A DNA stretch of 64,000 bases from an uncultured Bacteroidales bacterium. GTDB taxonomy: Bacteria; Bacteroidota; Bacteroidia; Bacteroidales; UBA932. Below the pieces are notes generated by a model. It saw nothing but the letters and a program-made list of their open reading frames with translations, made no database searches and was not told the DNA's origin. Below are positions 44,350 to 53,742 of the stretch, piece by piece; the stretch's first letter is position 1, and the number at the start of each line of letters is the position of its first letter. Both the position numbers and the translations under genes were made by a program. The stretch spans positions 1 to 64,000 of the forward strand of contig CALUSC010000004.1 in assembly GCA_944323345.1 (NCBI GenBank). Direction: 5' to 3'.

Positions 44350-45311
44350 TTATGTCCGATAACAGAAAATATGATGTAATCGCTCTCGGCGAGCTCAATG
44401 TGGATATCATCCTTAATTCGATAGACGGTTTCCCCGAAATCGGAAAGGAGAAATTCGCCGGAAGCATGACTGTTACTCTGGGCAGCAGTACGGCGATATT
44501 CGCCGCCAATACAGCGTGTCTGGGCGCAAGGACCGCCTTTGCCGGAATGGTCGGCGACGACAGTTTCGGCGATCTGGTGAGCAGCAGTCTTGAGGCCAGG
44601 GGCGTCGACACGGAATTCCTCATCAGAAGCGCAAAGTATGCCACCGGCGCGACAGTCGTGATGAGCTATGACGAAGATAGGGCGAACCTGACCTATCAGG
44701 GCGCGATGGACCACATGGGATTCGATGATATCGATCCGGAAATTTTCCTGCAGGGCAGGCATATCCATATTTCGTCGATTTTCATGCAGTCGGCGCTCAA
44801 AAGAGATCTTTTCAAGGTCTTCGGTGCGGCTGAGAAAAACGGAGTGACCCTGTCGATGGATACCCAGTGGGACCCTGTCGAGAAATGGGATTTCGACTAC
44901 AAGGCCCTGCTTCCGCACATCAATATTTTCATGCCGAACGAGACGGAACTGAAATGTCTGACAGGAAAGGACAGCCTGGATGCGTCCGTGGAGGCCATTG
45001 TTCCGTACCTGAAGGAAGCGGCTGTCATCAAATGCGGTAGCAAAGGTTCGCTCCTGGTCCGCAAGGACGGGACCAGGGCAATGCTTCCGTCATTCCTGAA
45101 TAAAAATGTCATAGACACGATAGGTGCCGGTGACAGCTTCAATTCCGGCTTCATTTACAGTTATGTCAGGGGCCTGTCTCTGGAAGAGTGCCAGAGGACA
45201 GGCAATCTGACCGGCGCCGTGAACACGACTGCCGCCGGCGGTACCGGAGCCTTTACGAGTCGTTCGGCAGTGGAGAAGACTGCGAAAAACGTTTTCGGAG
45301 CCGCACTGTAA
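44346..45311 (+). CDS. PfkB family carbohydrate kinase
   Basis: 321 aa; the stop of the previous gene overlaps its start (ATGA), so they are coupled. Met3 is an alternative start. The N-terminal substrate-binding part has ALGELNVDI and LGSSTAIFAANTACLG, and the C-terminal ATP site has NETELKCLTG, IKCGSKGS and TIGAGDSFNSGF with the catalytic Asp of GAGD. PfkB kinases phosphorylate sugars or sugar phosphates. Between the AgaS- and KbaZ-like enzymes the expected substrate is tagatose-6-phosphate, or the incoming free hexosamine. Only one kinase is present, so one of these two steps needs an enzyme encoded elsewhere. Confidence 0.9.
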   Translation: MIMSDNRKYDVIALGELNVDIILNSIDGFPEIGKEKFAGSMTVTLGSSTAIFAANTACLGARTAFAGMVGDDSFGDLVSSSLEARGVDTEFLIRSAKYATGATVVMSYDEDRANLTYQGAMDHMGFDDIDPEIFLQGRHIHISSIFMQSALKRDLFKVFGAAEKNGVTLSMDTQWDPVEKWDFDYKALLPHINIFMPNETELKCLTGKDSLDASVEAIVPYLKEAAVIKCGSKGSLLVRKDGTRAMLPSFLNKNVIDTIGAGDSFNSGFIYSYVRGLSLEECQRTGNLTGAVNTTAAGGTGAFTSRSAVEKTAKNVFGAAL

Positions 45312-45347
45312 AGCAAGAAACATTGTCACTGATTAATAAACACTGAA

Positions 45348-46517
45348 ATGACTGGATCATTGATGAAATTATTGCCGGCTGCCGCCGTTGCAGCCATAAG
45401 CATTGTCGGATGCGGACCTGCCGCAGAGCAGGGAAAGCTGGCCGACACATTGCTGCTCAAGGATTATGAACCTGTATCCATTTTCAATGTCCCTGTGACG
45501 AAGGTGGACAAGGCCAAATACCCTGTAATAGACATGCACACCCACGACTATGTCGATACTCCTGAAGAGGTGGACGAGGTCGTGAAGATAATGGATGCCT
45601 GCGGGGTGGAGCAGGCCCACATCATGCAGTGCAACTGGATAAGCGACACTTACGATGTCGTGGCTGAAAGGTATGCCGCCTATCCGGACCGCTTCAAGTT
45701 GTGGTTCTGCCTCGACTATACTGATTTCGATTCGCCTGACTGGTCCGACCGTGCCATAGCCCAGGTGGAGAAGTATTTCGAGATGGGCGCCATCGGAATA
45801 GGGGAGATGGTGGACAAGGGTCTCGGAGATGTCTATGCTTGCCCGGTAGAGGGTAAAGGCATAAGACTGAACGACCCCAAGCTTACTCCGGTACTGAAAA
45901 GATGCGGGGAGCTCGGACTTCTGATAAATATCCACATCGCAGAGCCTATATGGATGTATAAGCCTGTGGACAAGCATAACGACGGTATGATGAACGGCGC
46001 GAACTGGCAGGTGGATACGACAGTGGAAGGCTGCATCGGTTACAATGCCCTCATGGACATGTTCGAGGAGGCGCTGTATTCATGTCCTGATACCAAAATC
46101 ATAGCCTGCCATCTGCTGAACATGTCGCATGACTATCCTCGTCTGGGCGCCATCATGGACAGGCATCCGAACCTGTATCTGGATATATCTGCGAGGTTCG
46201 GCGAATCTTCGGCTACTCCGCGTGCTACCAAAGCTTTCATAGAAAAGTATCAGGACCGTATTCTCTACGGTACCGACAATACGCCGAGCCTTGACATGTA
46301 CAGGTCCACTTTCCGTCTCATGGAAACTGCCGACGAGCATATCTATGACGGCTACAGTTACCACTGGGCAAACAGCGCGTGGGATCTGTCCGACGAGGCT
46401 CTGGAGAAGGTCTACAGGACCAATGCTCTGAAACTTCTTTCAGAAAGGGCTGTAAGCGTGGCTTCATCGAAGAGCACCGCTGATGCCTCAATGTGTTGGG
46501 GGGGGGGAGACTTCTAA
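45348..46517 (+). CDS. Lipoprotein amidohydrolase-superfamily enzyme 2, with a G10 tract near its C-terminus
   Basis: 389 aa, a paralog of 31870-32967. The signal ends IVGC, so it is a lipoprotein although it follows three cytoplasmic enzymes. Metal-site blocks are VIDMHTHDY, INIHIAEPIW, ACHLLNMSH and YGTDNT. The fold ends at NALKLLSE, as in the paralog. A 20-residue tail, absent from the paralog, follows and ends in Cys-Trp-Gly-Gly-Gly-Asp-Phe. That tail is encoded by a run of ten G residues at 46498-46507. Loss of one G would lengthen the tail by about 16 residues, and gain of one would change its last residues. The substrate is unknown. A strong terminator follows. Confidence 0.8.
   Translation: MTGSLMKLLPAAAVAAISIVGCGPAAEQGKLADTLLLKDYEPVSIFNVPVTKVDKAKYPVIDMHTHDYVDTPEEVDEVVKIMDACGVEQAHIMQCNWISDTYDVVAERYAAYPDRFKLWFCLDYTDFDSPDWSDRAIAQVEKYFEMGAIGIGEMVDKGLGDVYACPVEGKGIRLNDPKLTPVLKRCGELGLLINIHIAEPIWMYKPVDKHNDGMMNGANWQVDTTVEGCIGYNALMDMFEEALYSCPDTKIIACHLLNMSHDYPRLGAIMDRHPNLYLDISARFGESSATPRATKAFIEKYQDRILYGTDNTPSLDMYRSTFRLMETADEHIYDGYSYHWANSAWDLSDEALEKVYRTNALKLLSERAVSVASSKSTADASMCWGGGDF
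46498..46507. repeat. G10 homopolymer within a coding region
   Basis: Ten consecutive G residues, five codons before the stop of the lipoprotein amidohydrolase. Such tracts are prone to slippage and to sequencing error. The catalytic domain is upstream and would be unaffected. Confidence 0.8.
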
Positions 46518-46571
46518 TGTAGTTTTCTCCGATGAAATAGATTTACCGGCATCACCGGTAAAATAAGATAT

Positions 46572-46623
46572 GCCTTGCGCTCTTTCTCCCGATAAGGGAG
46601 GAAGGGTGCAAGGCTTTTTTTTT
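46572..46623 (+). terminator. Rho-independent terminator after PUL block B
   Basis: GCCTTGC pairs with GCAAGGC, extended by CTCTTTCTCCC against GGGAGGAAGGG around a short GATAA loop, followed by nine T. It separates the catabolic operon from the second SusC gene, whose start is 36 bp further on. It may attenuate transcription into the transporter genes. Confidence 0.9.
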
Positions 46624-46658
46624 ATTGACACTTAAAGTTCACACTAAAACAATCAATT

Positions 46659-49649
46659 ATGCAAAGCTGTCTAATCAGAAAAATTGCAGTCGCCGGTCTG
46701 CTTATGCTGGCAGGGACGATCTTCGCTCAGGCGCAGACGACAGTTACGGGTACTGTGACTGATGCTGCCACGAACGAACCTCTGGTAGGAGTGAGCATCG
46801 CAGTGGAAGGTACTACGACAGGAGTAGTGTCTGACCTGGATGGCAAGTATTCCATCGAAGTCGCTGATGATGCTGTACTCGTGTTCGGGTATCTTGGCTA
46901 TACTACTGTCACTGAAACCGTGGCAGGGCGGTCAGTCATCAATGTTCCGATGTCTTCGGATATCAATCTGCTCGATGCCGTGGTTCTCATGGGTTATTCG
47001 AGCACCAAGAAGACGGAGCTTTCGAGTTCCGTAGTGAGTATGGAAGGAAATGAACTCAGGGATGTCACTACTCCTGACCTCGGAAACATGCTCCAGGGAA
47101 AGGCTGCCGGCGTGCTGGTCTACAACTCATCGGGACAGCCGGGATCTTCAGCCACTATCAGGGTGCGCGGAACAGGTTCCATTACGGCCGCATCTGACCC
47201 TCTGTATGTGGTGGACGGCATTCCGGGAGGTTCTTTCAATCCGAATGACGTGGAATCCATCACGGTGCTGAAGGATGCCGGTGCTACTGCCCTTTACGGT
47301 TCCGACGCTGCCGGCGGTGTGATCGTCGTTACTACCAAGAAAGCCCAGAAAGGCCAGAGAGTCACTGCCGAGTTCAAGGCCCAGGCCGGTGTGAAGCAGG
47401 CTCTGTTCGGCCGCTTCTCTCCTATGGATTCGGAAGAACTGTATGACTATGTAGGCCATCTGTACAGCCCTACACTTATGAAGACCATGTATCCGGAATC
47501 TCTGCTGGAGCAGGACTATAACTGGATGGACGAGGCCTTCCGTCTTGGAACCACACAGGATTATTATGCTTCAGTCGCAGGCAGTGAAGGCAAGGTGACA
47601 TATTTTGCCAGTCTCGACCACTACAGGGAGAAAGGTACTCTGATAAATACGAATTACAAGAGGACTACCGGAAGGGTGAACCTCGGTGCCCAGCTGGCGA
47701 AGAATCTTGACATGAACGTAAGGCTGAACTACTCCGACAGCCGCAGCCAGGAAGCGTCCAGCTACGTGACTCTGGAGGGTGCGTACAGAATGCTGCCGTG
47801 GGACAATCCTCTCGACGAGAATACGGGTCAGCCTATTCTGATAAACAGTGACACACGTTCGGACAACGGCGGCAAGTGGTATTCGCACGACAAGTACAAT
47901 TTCCTACATAACGAACTCTACAATACAGCCAAGAGCGACGGCATGAACCTAACTGCCGACCTGCAGCTCAGCTGGAGGATAACCGACTGGCTTACCCTTA
48001 CTTCGACAAACAGGTTCGACGGTTCGTCATCAGTCTACAAACAGGTGATAGATCCTCGTACCAACAGCCCGGCATATCCGAACGGATATATCTACAAGAA
48101 TACTTCGTTCAGCCGGAGCTTCTCTACTTCGAACCTATTGAAATTCAACAAGACTTTCCGTCAGAAACATAATGTAAACGCCCTCGTCGGCTACGAATGG
48201 GGCCAGTACAGCACCGATTACACTACGGCTGAAGGCAACAGCATGCCTATCGGAATGACTTCCCTGAATTCGGCTTCGCCGCAGGGCGTGGGCGGATATC
48301 AGATACCTGGAGAAGGCTGGTCCGTGTTCGGCCAGCTGCAGTACAGCTATGACGAGAAATACATCGTGTCCGCTACACTCCGTGCAGATGCCAGTTCAGT
48401 GTTCGCACCTAACCACAGGGTCGGATATTTCCCTTCTGTATCTGCCGCATGGCTCATATCCAAGGAAGGTTTCATGCAGAACCAGGATGTCATTTCATTC
48501 CTGAAACTCCGTGCCAGCTACGGCGAGACCGGAAATGCCAGCATCGAGCCGTTCCTGTATATGGACACTTATTCTCTCAATTCACTCTATCAGGGCGTAG
48601 TTTCCGCCACTCCGACCAGGCTGGCGAATCCTAACCTGAAATGGGAGACCGCGCAGATGACCAATGTCGGCTTCGACATTTCATTCCGCAATTTCCTGGA
48701 AATTAATGTCGATCTCTACAATATCGACAATACTGACCTGCTCCTGAATGTGCCGACGGCTACGAGTTCCGGTTATTTCAGCAGGACTGAAAATGCCGGC
48801 AGCGTCAGAAACCAGGGTATAGAAATCCAGTTGAACTCCACGAACTTCAACAGGAAGAACTTCTCATGGACCACAGGCTTCAACATCGGCTTCAACAAGA
48901 ATACTGTCATGGAACTCCCTGCCGGAGATATCATGCAGTCTGCCAATGACCTGCGCCAGGTTATCCGCGAAGGCGAGCCTCTTTACAGCTGGTATATGCC
49001 TAAATGGGCCGGAGTGGATCCGGAGACCGGAAGCCCTCTTTGGGAAGAGCTCGACGAAAACGGCAATGTAGTCGGTACTACGAGCGAATTCAATGCCGAC
49101 AGGGATTCACAGATCGTGGGATGCGCATCGCCACTGTTCAGCGGCGGACTGGTGAACACCCTGAGATACAAGAATTTCTCCCTGTCGTTCAACTTCAACT
49201 ACGTGTACGGCAACACTATCTATAACTACACCCGTATCACCATGGATTCGGACGGAGCATACAGCGACTATAACCAAATGTCCATCAACAACGGTCTCGG
49301 ATGGTCGCGCTGGGAAGAGCCGGGCGACATCGCCACTCATCCGAAGCTCCAGCTGAACGGAAACAACATGTCCAACAGCGTGAGCTCGCGTTATCTCGAA
49401 GACGGCAGCTATCTCCGGCTGAAGAATGTGACTGTAAGCTATACTCTTCCGAAGAAAGCCCTCAAGAAGATGAAGATGCAGGATTTCAGGATCTTCCTTT
49501 CAGGAGACAACCTGTTTACTCTCACCAGGTTCTCAGGTACCGACCCGGAAGTGCGTCTCGAAGGTACCGAATATGAGCTTGCCGGCATGTTCTCCATGAA
49601 TTACCCTGTAGGCCGGGTAGTCACTCTGGGCGTAAACTTCAAATTTTAA
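46659..49649 (+). CDS. SusC/RagA TonB-linked transporter of PUL block C
   Basis: 996 aa, intact. It has a signal peptide ending AQAQ, a carboxypeptidase-regulatory-like domain (VTGTVTDAATNEPLVGV), the TonB-box region LLDAVVLMGYSSTKK, a plug with LYVVDGIPGGSFNPNDVESI and ...LYGSDAAGGVIVVTTKK, and a barrel ending LGVNFKF. It is related to the interrupted SusC of block A over its full length. With its own SusD it may carry the same or a related glycan and could cover for the broken transporter. No clear TAnnTTTG box lies in the 36 bp after the terminator, so expression may depend on read-through or a non-consensus promoter. Confidence 0.96.
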   Translation: MQSCLIRKIAVAGLLMLAGTIFAQAQTTVTGTVTDAATNEPLVGVSIAVEGTTTGVVSDLDGKYSIEVADDAVLVFGYLGYTTVTETVAGRSVINVPMSSDINLLDAVVLMGYSSTKKTELSSSVVSMEGNELRDVTTPDLGNMLQGKAAGVLVYNSSGQPGSSATIRVRGTGSITAASDPLYVVDGIPGGSFNPNDVESITVLKDAGATALYGSDAAGGVIVVTTKKAQKGQRVTAEFKAQAGVKQALFGRFSPMDSEELYDYVGHLYSPTLMKTMYPESLLEQDYNWMDEAFRLGTTQDYYASVAGSEGKVTYFASLDHYREKGTLINTNYKRTTGRVNLGAQLAKNLDMNVRLNYSDSRSQEASSYVTLEGAYRMLPWDNPLDENTGQPILINSDTRSDNGGKWYSHDKYNFLHNELYNTAKSDGMNLTADLQLSWRITDWLTLTSTNRFDGSSSVYKQVIDPRTNSPAYPNGYIYKNTSFSRSFSTSNLLKFNKTFRQKHNVNALVGYEWGQYSTDYTTAEGNSMPIGMTSLNSASPQGVGGYQIPGEGWSVFGQLQYSYDEKYIVSATLRADASSVFAPNHRVGYFPSVSAAWLISKEGFMQNQDVISFLKLRASYGETGNASIEPFLYMDTYSLNSLYQGVVSATPTRLANPNLKWETAQMTNVGFDISFRNFLEINVDLYNIDNTDLLLNVPTATSSGYFSRTENAGSVRNQGIEIQLNSTNFNRKNFSWTTGFNIGFNKNTVMELPAGDIMQSANDLRQVIREGEPLYSWYMPKWAGVDPETGSPLWEELDENGNVVGTTSEFNADRDSQIVGCASPLFSGGLVNTLRYKNFSLSFNFNYVYGNTIYNYTRITMDSDGAYSDYNQMSINNGLGWSRWEEPGDIATHPKLQLNGNNMSNSVSSRYLEDGSYLRLKNVTVSYTLPKKALKKMKMQDFRIFLSGDNLFTLTRFSGTDPEVRLEGTEYELAGMFSMNYPVGRVVTLGVNFKF

Positions 49650-49658
49650 CGAACTGTC

Positions 49659-51434
49659 ATGAAAAATATATTGATATTCATAGCAGCGGCTTTGGCCGCA
49701 GTATCATGTTCATTGGACTATTTCCCGTCCGATGCCATGAGTTCCTCCCAGATAAAACAGGATCCGGGGAGTGCGGTGTATGCTACCGACGGCAACTATT
49801 CGATGTTCAAGGACAATCTCGACTATAACGGCACGGTGATGTCGGGAAACTCATACATGAGGCATTATTTCCTGATGACCGAGCTCAGGGGCGACAATGT
49901 CTGCCTTTCGGGACGAACCGAGGACCCTCTCTACCAGGCATTGTGCTACAATGACGACTCGAACCTCTATAACCTGACTTACATGTGGTATATCGCATAT
50001 AAGATCATCTACGGGGCCAATACCATGATAGAATCGATTCCTGAAGGCGATCCGGAAAACGATCACCTTAAAGGCGAGAACTATTTCCTGAGAGCGCTGT
50101 GTCATCTGGACCTCTGTACGATGTTCGCACAGCCGTATGCCCTGGGCAGGGATAATCCGGGTGTAGTGCTCAGGAAGTCTACTGACTGCTCTGTCACCGA
50201 GCGTGCTACCGTAGGTGCAGTATATGACCAGATAGTGGCGGACCTCAAGGAAGCCATCCGTCTTATGGGCAACGGCACCAAGAGAGGAAACAACGGCTAT
50301 GCAAGCAAGGAAGCCGCGCAGGGCCTCCTTACCAGGGTCTATCTCCACATGGGTATGGACCAGGAATGTATAAATCTGGTGGACGAAATGCTGGCCGGAG
50401 CTACTCCTGAGAGCAAGCTGGACCCTGACTATGCAAATCTTTTCGCCAATTCCCTGACCTCTTCAGAGGTCCTGTGGTGCATCGGATGCATCGCCAACGA
50501 TGTTACCGAGCAGAGGTCGCTTCTCGGTTCGATGTATTACAGCCCCGACTCTCCGGGGTCTACCGGATGGGGAGAAATGTACTGGAGCCAGCCTATAATG
50601 GACCTGTTCGGAAGATATCCCGAGGATGTGCGTTTTTCTACCATGGCTGTGCCGTATAACTCCCAGGCCGGAAACATGATATACTGGCCAGTGCCGAGTA
50701 CCGGCGAGGATTCCAATGCGGCTACTTCAGCCCCGGAATTCATCTGTTATTCGAACAATCTGGATCTGTCTCCGACAGGAAGCGAGGCTACAGGCTGGAC
50801 AGCGACATATACTTATGAAGATCCGAACTCCGCCGACCCGGGCAATCCTGATGTAATCGAGGAAGAACTTCCCGTATATACCGAAAAATACAACGGCAGC
50901 GGAAAGACCGACCCGGCCGGAGAGTACACCAGGCATTATGTGATGATAGACGGGGTCAAGACTTACGCTACAGTTTCGCAGAAGTACGGAAACCGCCAGA
51001 CTTACCCGACCATGTTCATGAAGAAGTTCTCAGGCAATGACGCCACATATCCTCTGCTCTGTTCTCCTATCAGAATCAGATGGGCCGAGGTCATCCTGAA
51101 CAGGGCCGAAGCCAATGCCCATCTGGGCAATGACGATGCTGCCCTGAACGACGTGAATGTCATCAGGCGCAGGGCACAGCTTCCTGACAATGCCATGTTC
51201 TCGAAAGGAAACATGCACGGGTACGAGAGCGTACTGGATGTAGTTCTCGACGAGAGGCGTCTCGAACTTTGCTTCGAGGGCTTCAGGGCCACGGACCTGT
51301 TCCGTAACGGCAAGACCATGGACCGCCGCTTCGCAGGTGTCCAGCCGTGGGAAGAAGTCGCTCCAGGCGATTCGCGCTTCCCGTTCAGGATCCCGTTCGA
51401 TGAAATTTCTGTAAGCGGAATACCTAATAACTGA
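49659..51434 (+). CDS. RagB/SusD family lipoprotein of PUL block C
   Basis: 591 aa. The signal ends AVSC with SLDYFPSDAMSSS after it. The SusD blocks GENYFLRALCHLDLCTMF, AAQGLLTRVYLHMGM, LNRAEANAHLGNDDA and the C-terminal ERRLELCFEGFRATDLFR are all present. An insertion at about residues 370-430 (Pro/Asp-rich, with YTYEDPNSADPGNPD) makes it longer than the other two SusD proteins here. It lies 9 bp after SusC. It should form the lid of that transporter. Confidence 0.95.
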   Translation: MKNILIFIAAALAAVSCSLDYFPSDAMSSSQIKQDPGSAVYATDGNYSMFKDNLDYNGTVMSGNSYMRHYFLMTELRGDNVCLSGRTEDPLYQALCYNDDSNLYNLTYMWYIAYKIIYGANTMIESIPEGDPENDHLKGENYFLRALCHLDLCTMFAQPYALGRDNPGVVLRKSTDCSVTERATVGAVYDQIVADLKEAIRLMGNGTKRGNNGYASKEAAQGLLTRVYLHMGMDQECINLVDEMLAGATPESKLDPDYANLFANSLTSSEVLWCIGCIANDVTEQRSLLGSMYYSPDSPGSTGWGEMYWSQPIMDLFGRYPEDVRFSTMAVPYNSQAGNMIYWPVPSTGEDSNAATSAPEFICYSNNLDLSPTGSEATGWTATYTYEDPNSADPGNPDVIEEELPVYTEKYNGSGKTDPAGEYTRHYVMIDGVKTYATVSQKYGNRQTYPTMFMKKFSGNDATYPLLCSPIRIRWAEVILNRAEANAHLGNDDAALNDVNVIRRRAQLPDNAMFSKGNMHGYESVLDVVLDERRLELCFEGFRATDLFRNGKTMDRRFAGVQPWEEVAPGDSRFPFRIPFDEISVSGIPNN

Positions 51435-51461
51435 TATGTTTAACACTAAATTTTTATCGCG

Positions 51462-52235
51462 ATGAAAAAAGTTTTGAAATTCACGGCAGCTGCCATCATG
51501 GCAGTATGTGCACTCTCCTGCACTAAAGACAACGGAGATGACAACAAGGTAAACAACGGAAAAGACGATGAACAGGAGCAGCCTGGCGGAGATGAAACTC
51601 CTGCAGCGGCCATCACTATCGACGGCACATTCTCGGACTGGGATGCAGTCGAGACTGTGGATGCCACTGCTCCTGCCGGAGTGATCCAGGACGGTATCTC
51701 GAAGGTAAGGGTATACGGTGACGACATGTATCTTTACATGTACCTCGAAATGCCTCTCGACGGTTTCACATACGACGGCGCTGACGGATATGTTCCTCTC
51801 AGCATCTGTATAGACACTGACGGCAATCCTGATACCGGAGCCACTATCGACTGGATGTGGATGCCTGCCGCTTTCGAGGCTATCCTCCAGGGCAACATAG
51901 CAGGACCGAACAGTGAGTTCGTATCCTTCAACCCAGGCGTGACAGTATGGACCGGAGAAGACGGCATGGGCTACTGGGATGACGAATCAGCTCATTCTCA
52001 GCTCGTGGCAGAGGGCTCAGGTGTCGGAGCAGGTGCAGGTGTCGCTGACGGCGATATCGTCAAGTACGAGCTTTCCATCATCAAGGAATTCATCCCTGAA
52101 ATGGGCAGCACCATCAAACTCGGAGTTTACCTTTCAGACAAGTCCTGGGGTGAAACAGGACGTCTCCCTATCGGAGAACATGACAGTGAGGCTGGGTCGG
52201 ACACTATAGTAGAAATGCTGACTTACAACTTCTAA
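51462..52235 (+). CDS. DOMON/CBM9-like surface lipoprotein
   Basis: 257 aa. After LSC and an acidic linker (DNGDDNKVNNGKDDEQEQ) that resembles a surface-export signal, the domain starts with ITIDGTFSDWDAVE, a typical opening of DOMON/CBM9-like sugar-binding sandwiches, with MYLYMYLEMPLDG and SICIDTDGNPDTGA following. It sits directly after SusC/SusD, where glycan-binding accessory proteins are found, and is related in motif order to the C-terminal domain of 30977-31858. A strong terminator begins 21 bp after the stop. Confidence 0.75.
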   Translation: MKKVLKFTAAAIMAVCALSCTKDNGDDNKVNNGKDDEQEQPGGDETPAAAITIDGTFSDWDAVETVDATAPAGVIQDGISKVRVYGDDMYLYMYLEMPLDGFTYDGADGYVPLSICIDTDGNPDTGATIDWMWMPAAFEAILQGNIAGPNSEFVSFNPGVTVWTGEDGMGYWDDESAHSQLVAEGSGVGAGAGVADGDIVKYELSIIKEFIPEMGSTIKLGVYLSDKSWGETGRLPIGEHDSEAGSDTIVEMLTYNF

Positions 52236-52256
52236 AACGTAATATGTGGTTAGTGG

Positions 52257-52296
52257 GGTTGTCCGTGAGGTTCTGACCGAGCGGGCAACCTTTTTT
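52257..52296 (+). terminator. Rho-independent terminator after PUL block C
   Basis: GGTTGTCCG pairs with CGGGCAACC (one G-U pair) around a 16-nt loop, followed by six T. It ends the second SusCD operon 26 bp before the next start codon at 52322. Confidence 0.88.
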
Positions 52297-52321
52297 GATT
52301 CAAAATCTCGATTTGCCGGTT

Positions 52322-53731
52322 ATGCCGAGAATTTTAGCCTTTGCATTCTTTTTTTCTATCCTCCTGTCCTGCTCGCAGAGACAGGACAATGACATTGACG
52401 GTCAGAAGACCGGTCATGATGTGACTTTTACCGAGTCCGACGAGGACTTCTGCAATCCTGAAAGGGGTTATTACCAGCAGCATACGTTGTGGTTCAGGGA
52501 CGGACAGCTGCCTTCCCCTCCTTCGTCCAAGGCTCTTGAGCTGGGAAGGACGCAGAACCGCACGCTTACCCTGATGCTGTTTTATCTGACTGATTTTATG
52601 GATGGTGATATAAGCGAAGAGGCCCTGGACATTGTCAGACAGAGTCTGCAGGCACACAGGGATGCCGGAGTCAAGGCTGTCCTGCGGTTTGCATACAAGG
52701 ACGGTTACACCGAGGAAGACAAGCCGTGGGATGCTCCCGTGGATGTGGTGCTGCGTCATGTCGGGCAGCTGAAGCCTGTTTTCAATGAATATAAGGATGT
52801 GATTTATGTCCTGCAGGCCGGATTCGTGGGCGCGTGGGGTGAGTGGTATTATACTTCGCATTTCAATATGGACCTGGAGACGGATGCAGACTGGGAGCCT
52901 CGCCGGCAGCTGATACGCGCACTTCTGGATGCCATGCCGCAGGACCGTCAGGTAGCTCTCCGTACTCCGGGGTACAAGATGAAATTCTTCGGGACGGAGA
53001 CAGCCGATTCCATTACCGCAGCGACTGCATACGGGACTTCGGACATTGCCCGCCTGGCCGGGCATAATGACTGTTTCATTTCCAGTTCGAATGACGTGGG
53101 TACGTATTCGAAGGGCGTGGAACGGGAACTTTGGCGCGCAGATACCAGATATGCCATAATGGGAGGCGAGACCTGTGCGGCAGAGGAGCATTACTGTAAT
53201 TGCGACAAGGCTTTCGAGGCTCTCGGAGAATATCACTGGTCATACCTGAACAGCGGCTATCACACCGGTGTGTTCGCAGTCTGGAAACAGGGCGGGTGCT
53301 ATGATGAGATAGCGCGCAGGCTCGGCTACAGGCTCGTCCTGGATTATGCGGATTTCTCAGGCAGTTTCTCTTCCGGGAAGGATTTCCATCTGGATATAGG
53401 ACTCAGGAATGTCGGTTTTGCGTCTCTGATGAATCCGCGTCCCGTGGAGTTCGTCATAGTCAGGAAGTCCGATCCGGCTGAAAAATATACTGTAGGGAAT
53501 GATACTGATCCGCGTACCTGGAAAGCCGGGACATCATGCACTTTGTCTGCCGATATCATTCTTCCTGCCGGCCTCGAACCGGGTGCCGAGTATCTGTTGT
53601 GCCTGAATCTTCCGGATGGCTCGGAGAATCTGAAAGACAATCCTGCATTCAGCGTGCGTTTCGCAAATGAAGGGGTATGGGACGAATCTGCAGGTTATAA
53701 TATTATCGGAACTTTTACTGCTGAACCATAA
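52322..53731 (+). CDS. DUF4874/DUF4832-like lipoprotein (copy 2)
   Basis: 469 aa from the Met at 52322; a start nine codons earlier would overlap the terminator. The signal ends LLSC. Family blocks are FCNPERGYY, YLTDFMDGDISEEALD, VKAVLRFAYKDGY, LQAGFVGAWGEWYYT, GHNDCFISSSNDVGTY, IMGGETCAAEEHYCNC and the beta domain LGYRLVLDYADF. The extra cysteines in HYCNC are shared with the next gene but not with copy 1. It is a tandem paralog of 53743-55215, 11 bp away. The role is unknown; a glycoside hydrolase-like TIM barrel acting at the cell envelope is the best guess. Confidence 0.8.
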   Translation: MPRILAFAFFFSILLSCSQRQDNDIDGQKTGHDVTFTESDEDFCNPERGYYQQHTLWFRDGQLPSPPSSKALELGRTQNRTLTLMLFYLTDFMDGDISEEALDIVRQSLQAHRDAGVKAVLRFAYKDGYTEEDKPWDAPVDVVLRHVGQLKPVFNEYKDVIYVLQAGFVGAWGEWYYTSHFNMDLETDADWEPRRQLIRALLDAMPQDRQVALRTPGYKMKFFGTETADSITAATAYGTSDIARLAGHNDCFISSSNDVGTYSKGVERELWRADTRYAIMGGETCAAEEHYCNCDKAFEALGEYHWSYLNSGYHTGVFAVWKQGGCYDEIARRLGYRLVLDYADFSGSFSSGKDFHLDIGLRNVGFASLMNPRPVEFVIVRKSDPAEKYTVGNDTDPRTWKAGTSCTLSADIILPAGLEPGAEYLLCLNLPDGSENLKDNPAFSVRFANEGVWDESAGYNIIGTFTAEP

Positions 53732-53742
53732 ATATCGAAATC

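Noticed and set aside
41985-45311. Sulfoquinovose catabolism as explanation of SIS, aldolase, PfkB and GH31 genes
   Set aside because: No sulfolactaldehyde or dihydroxypropanesulfonate enzyme or sulfonate exporter is present, and the aldolase is of the KbaZ/GatZ type; the aga-like reading is simpler.
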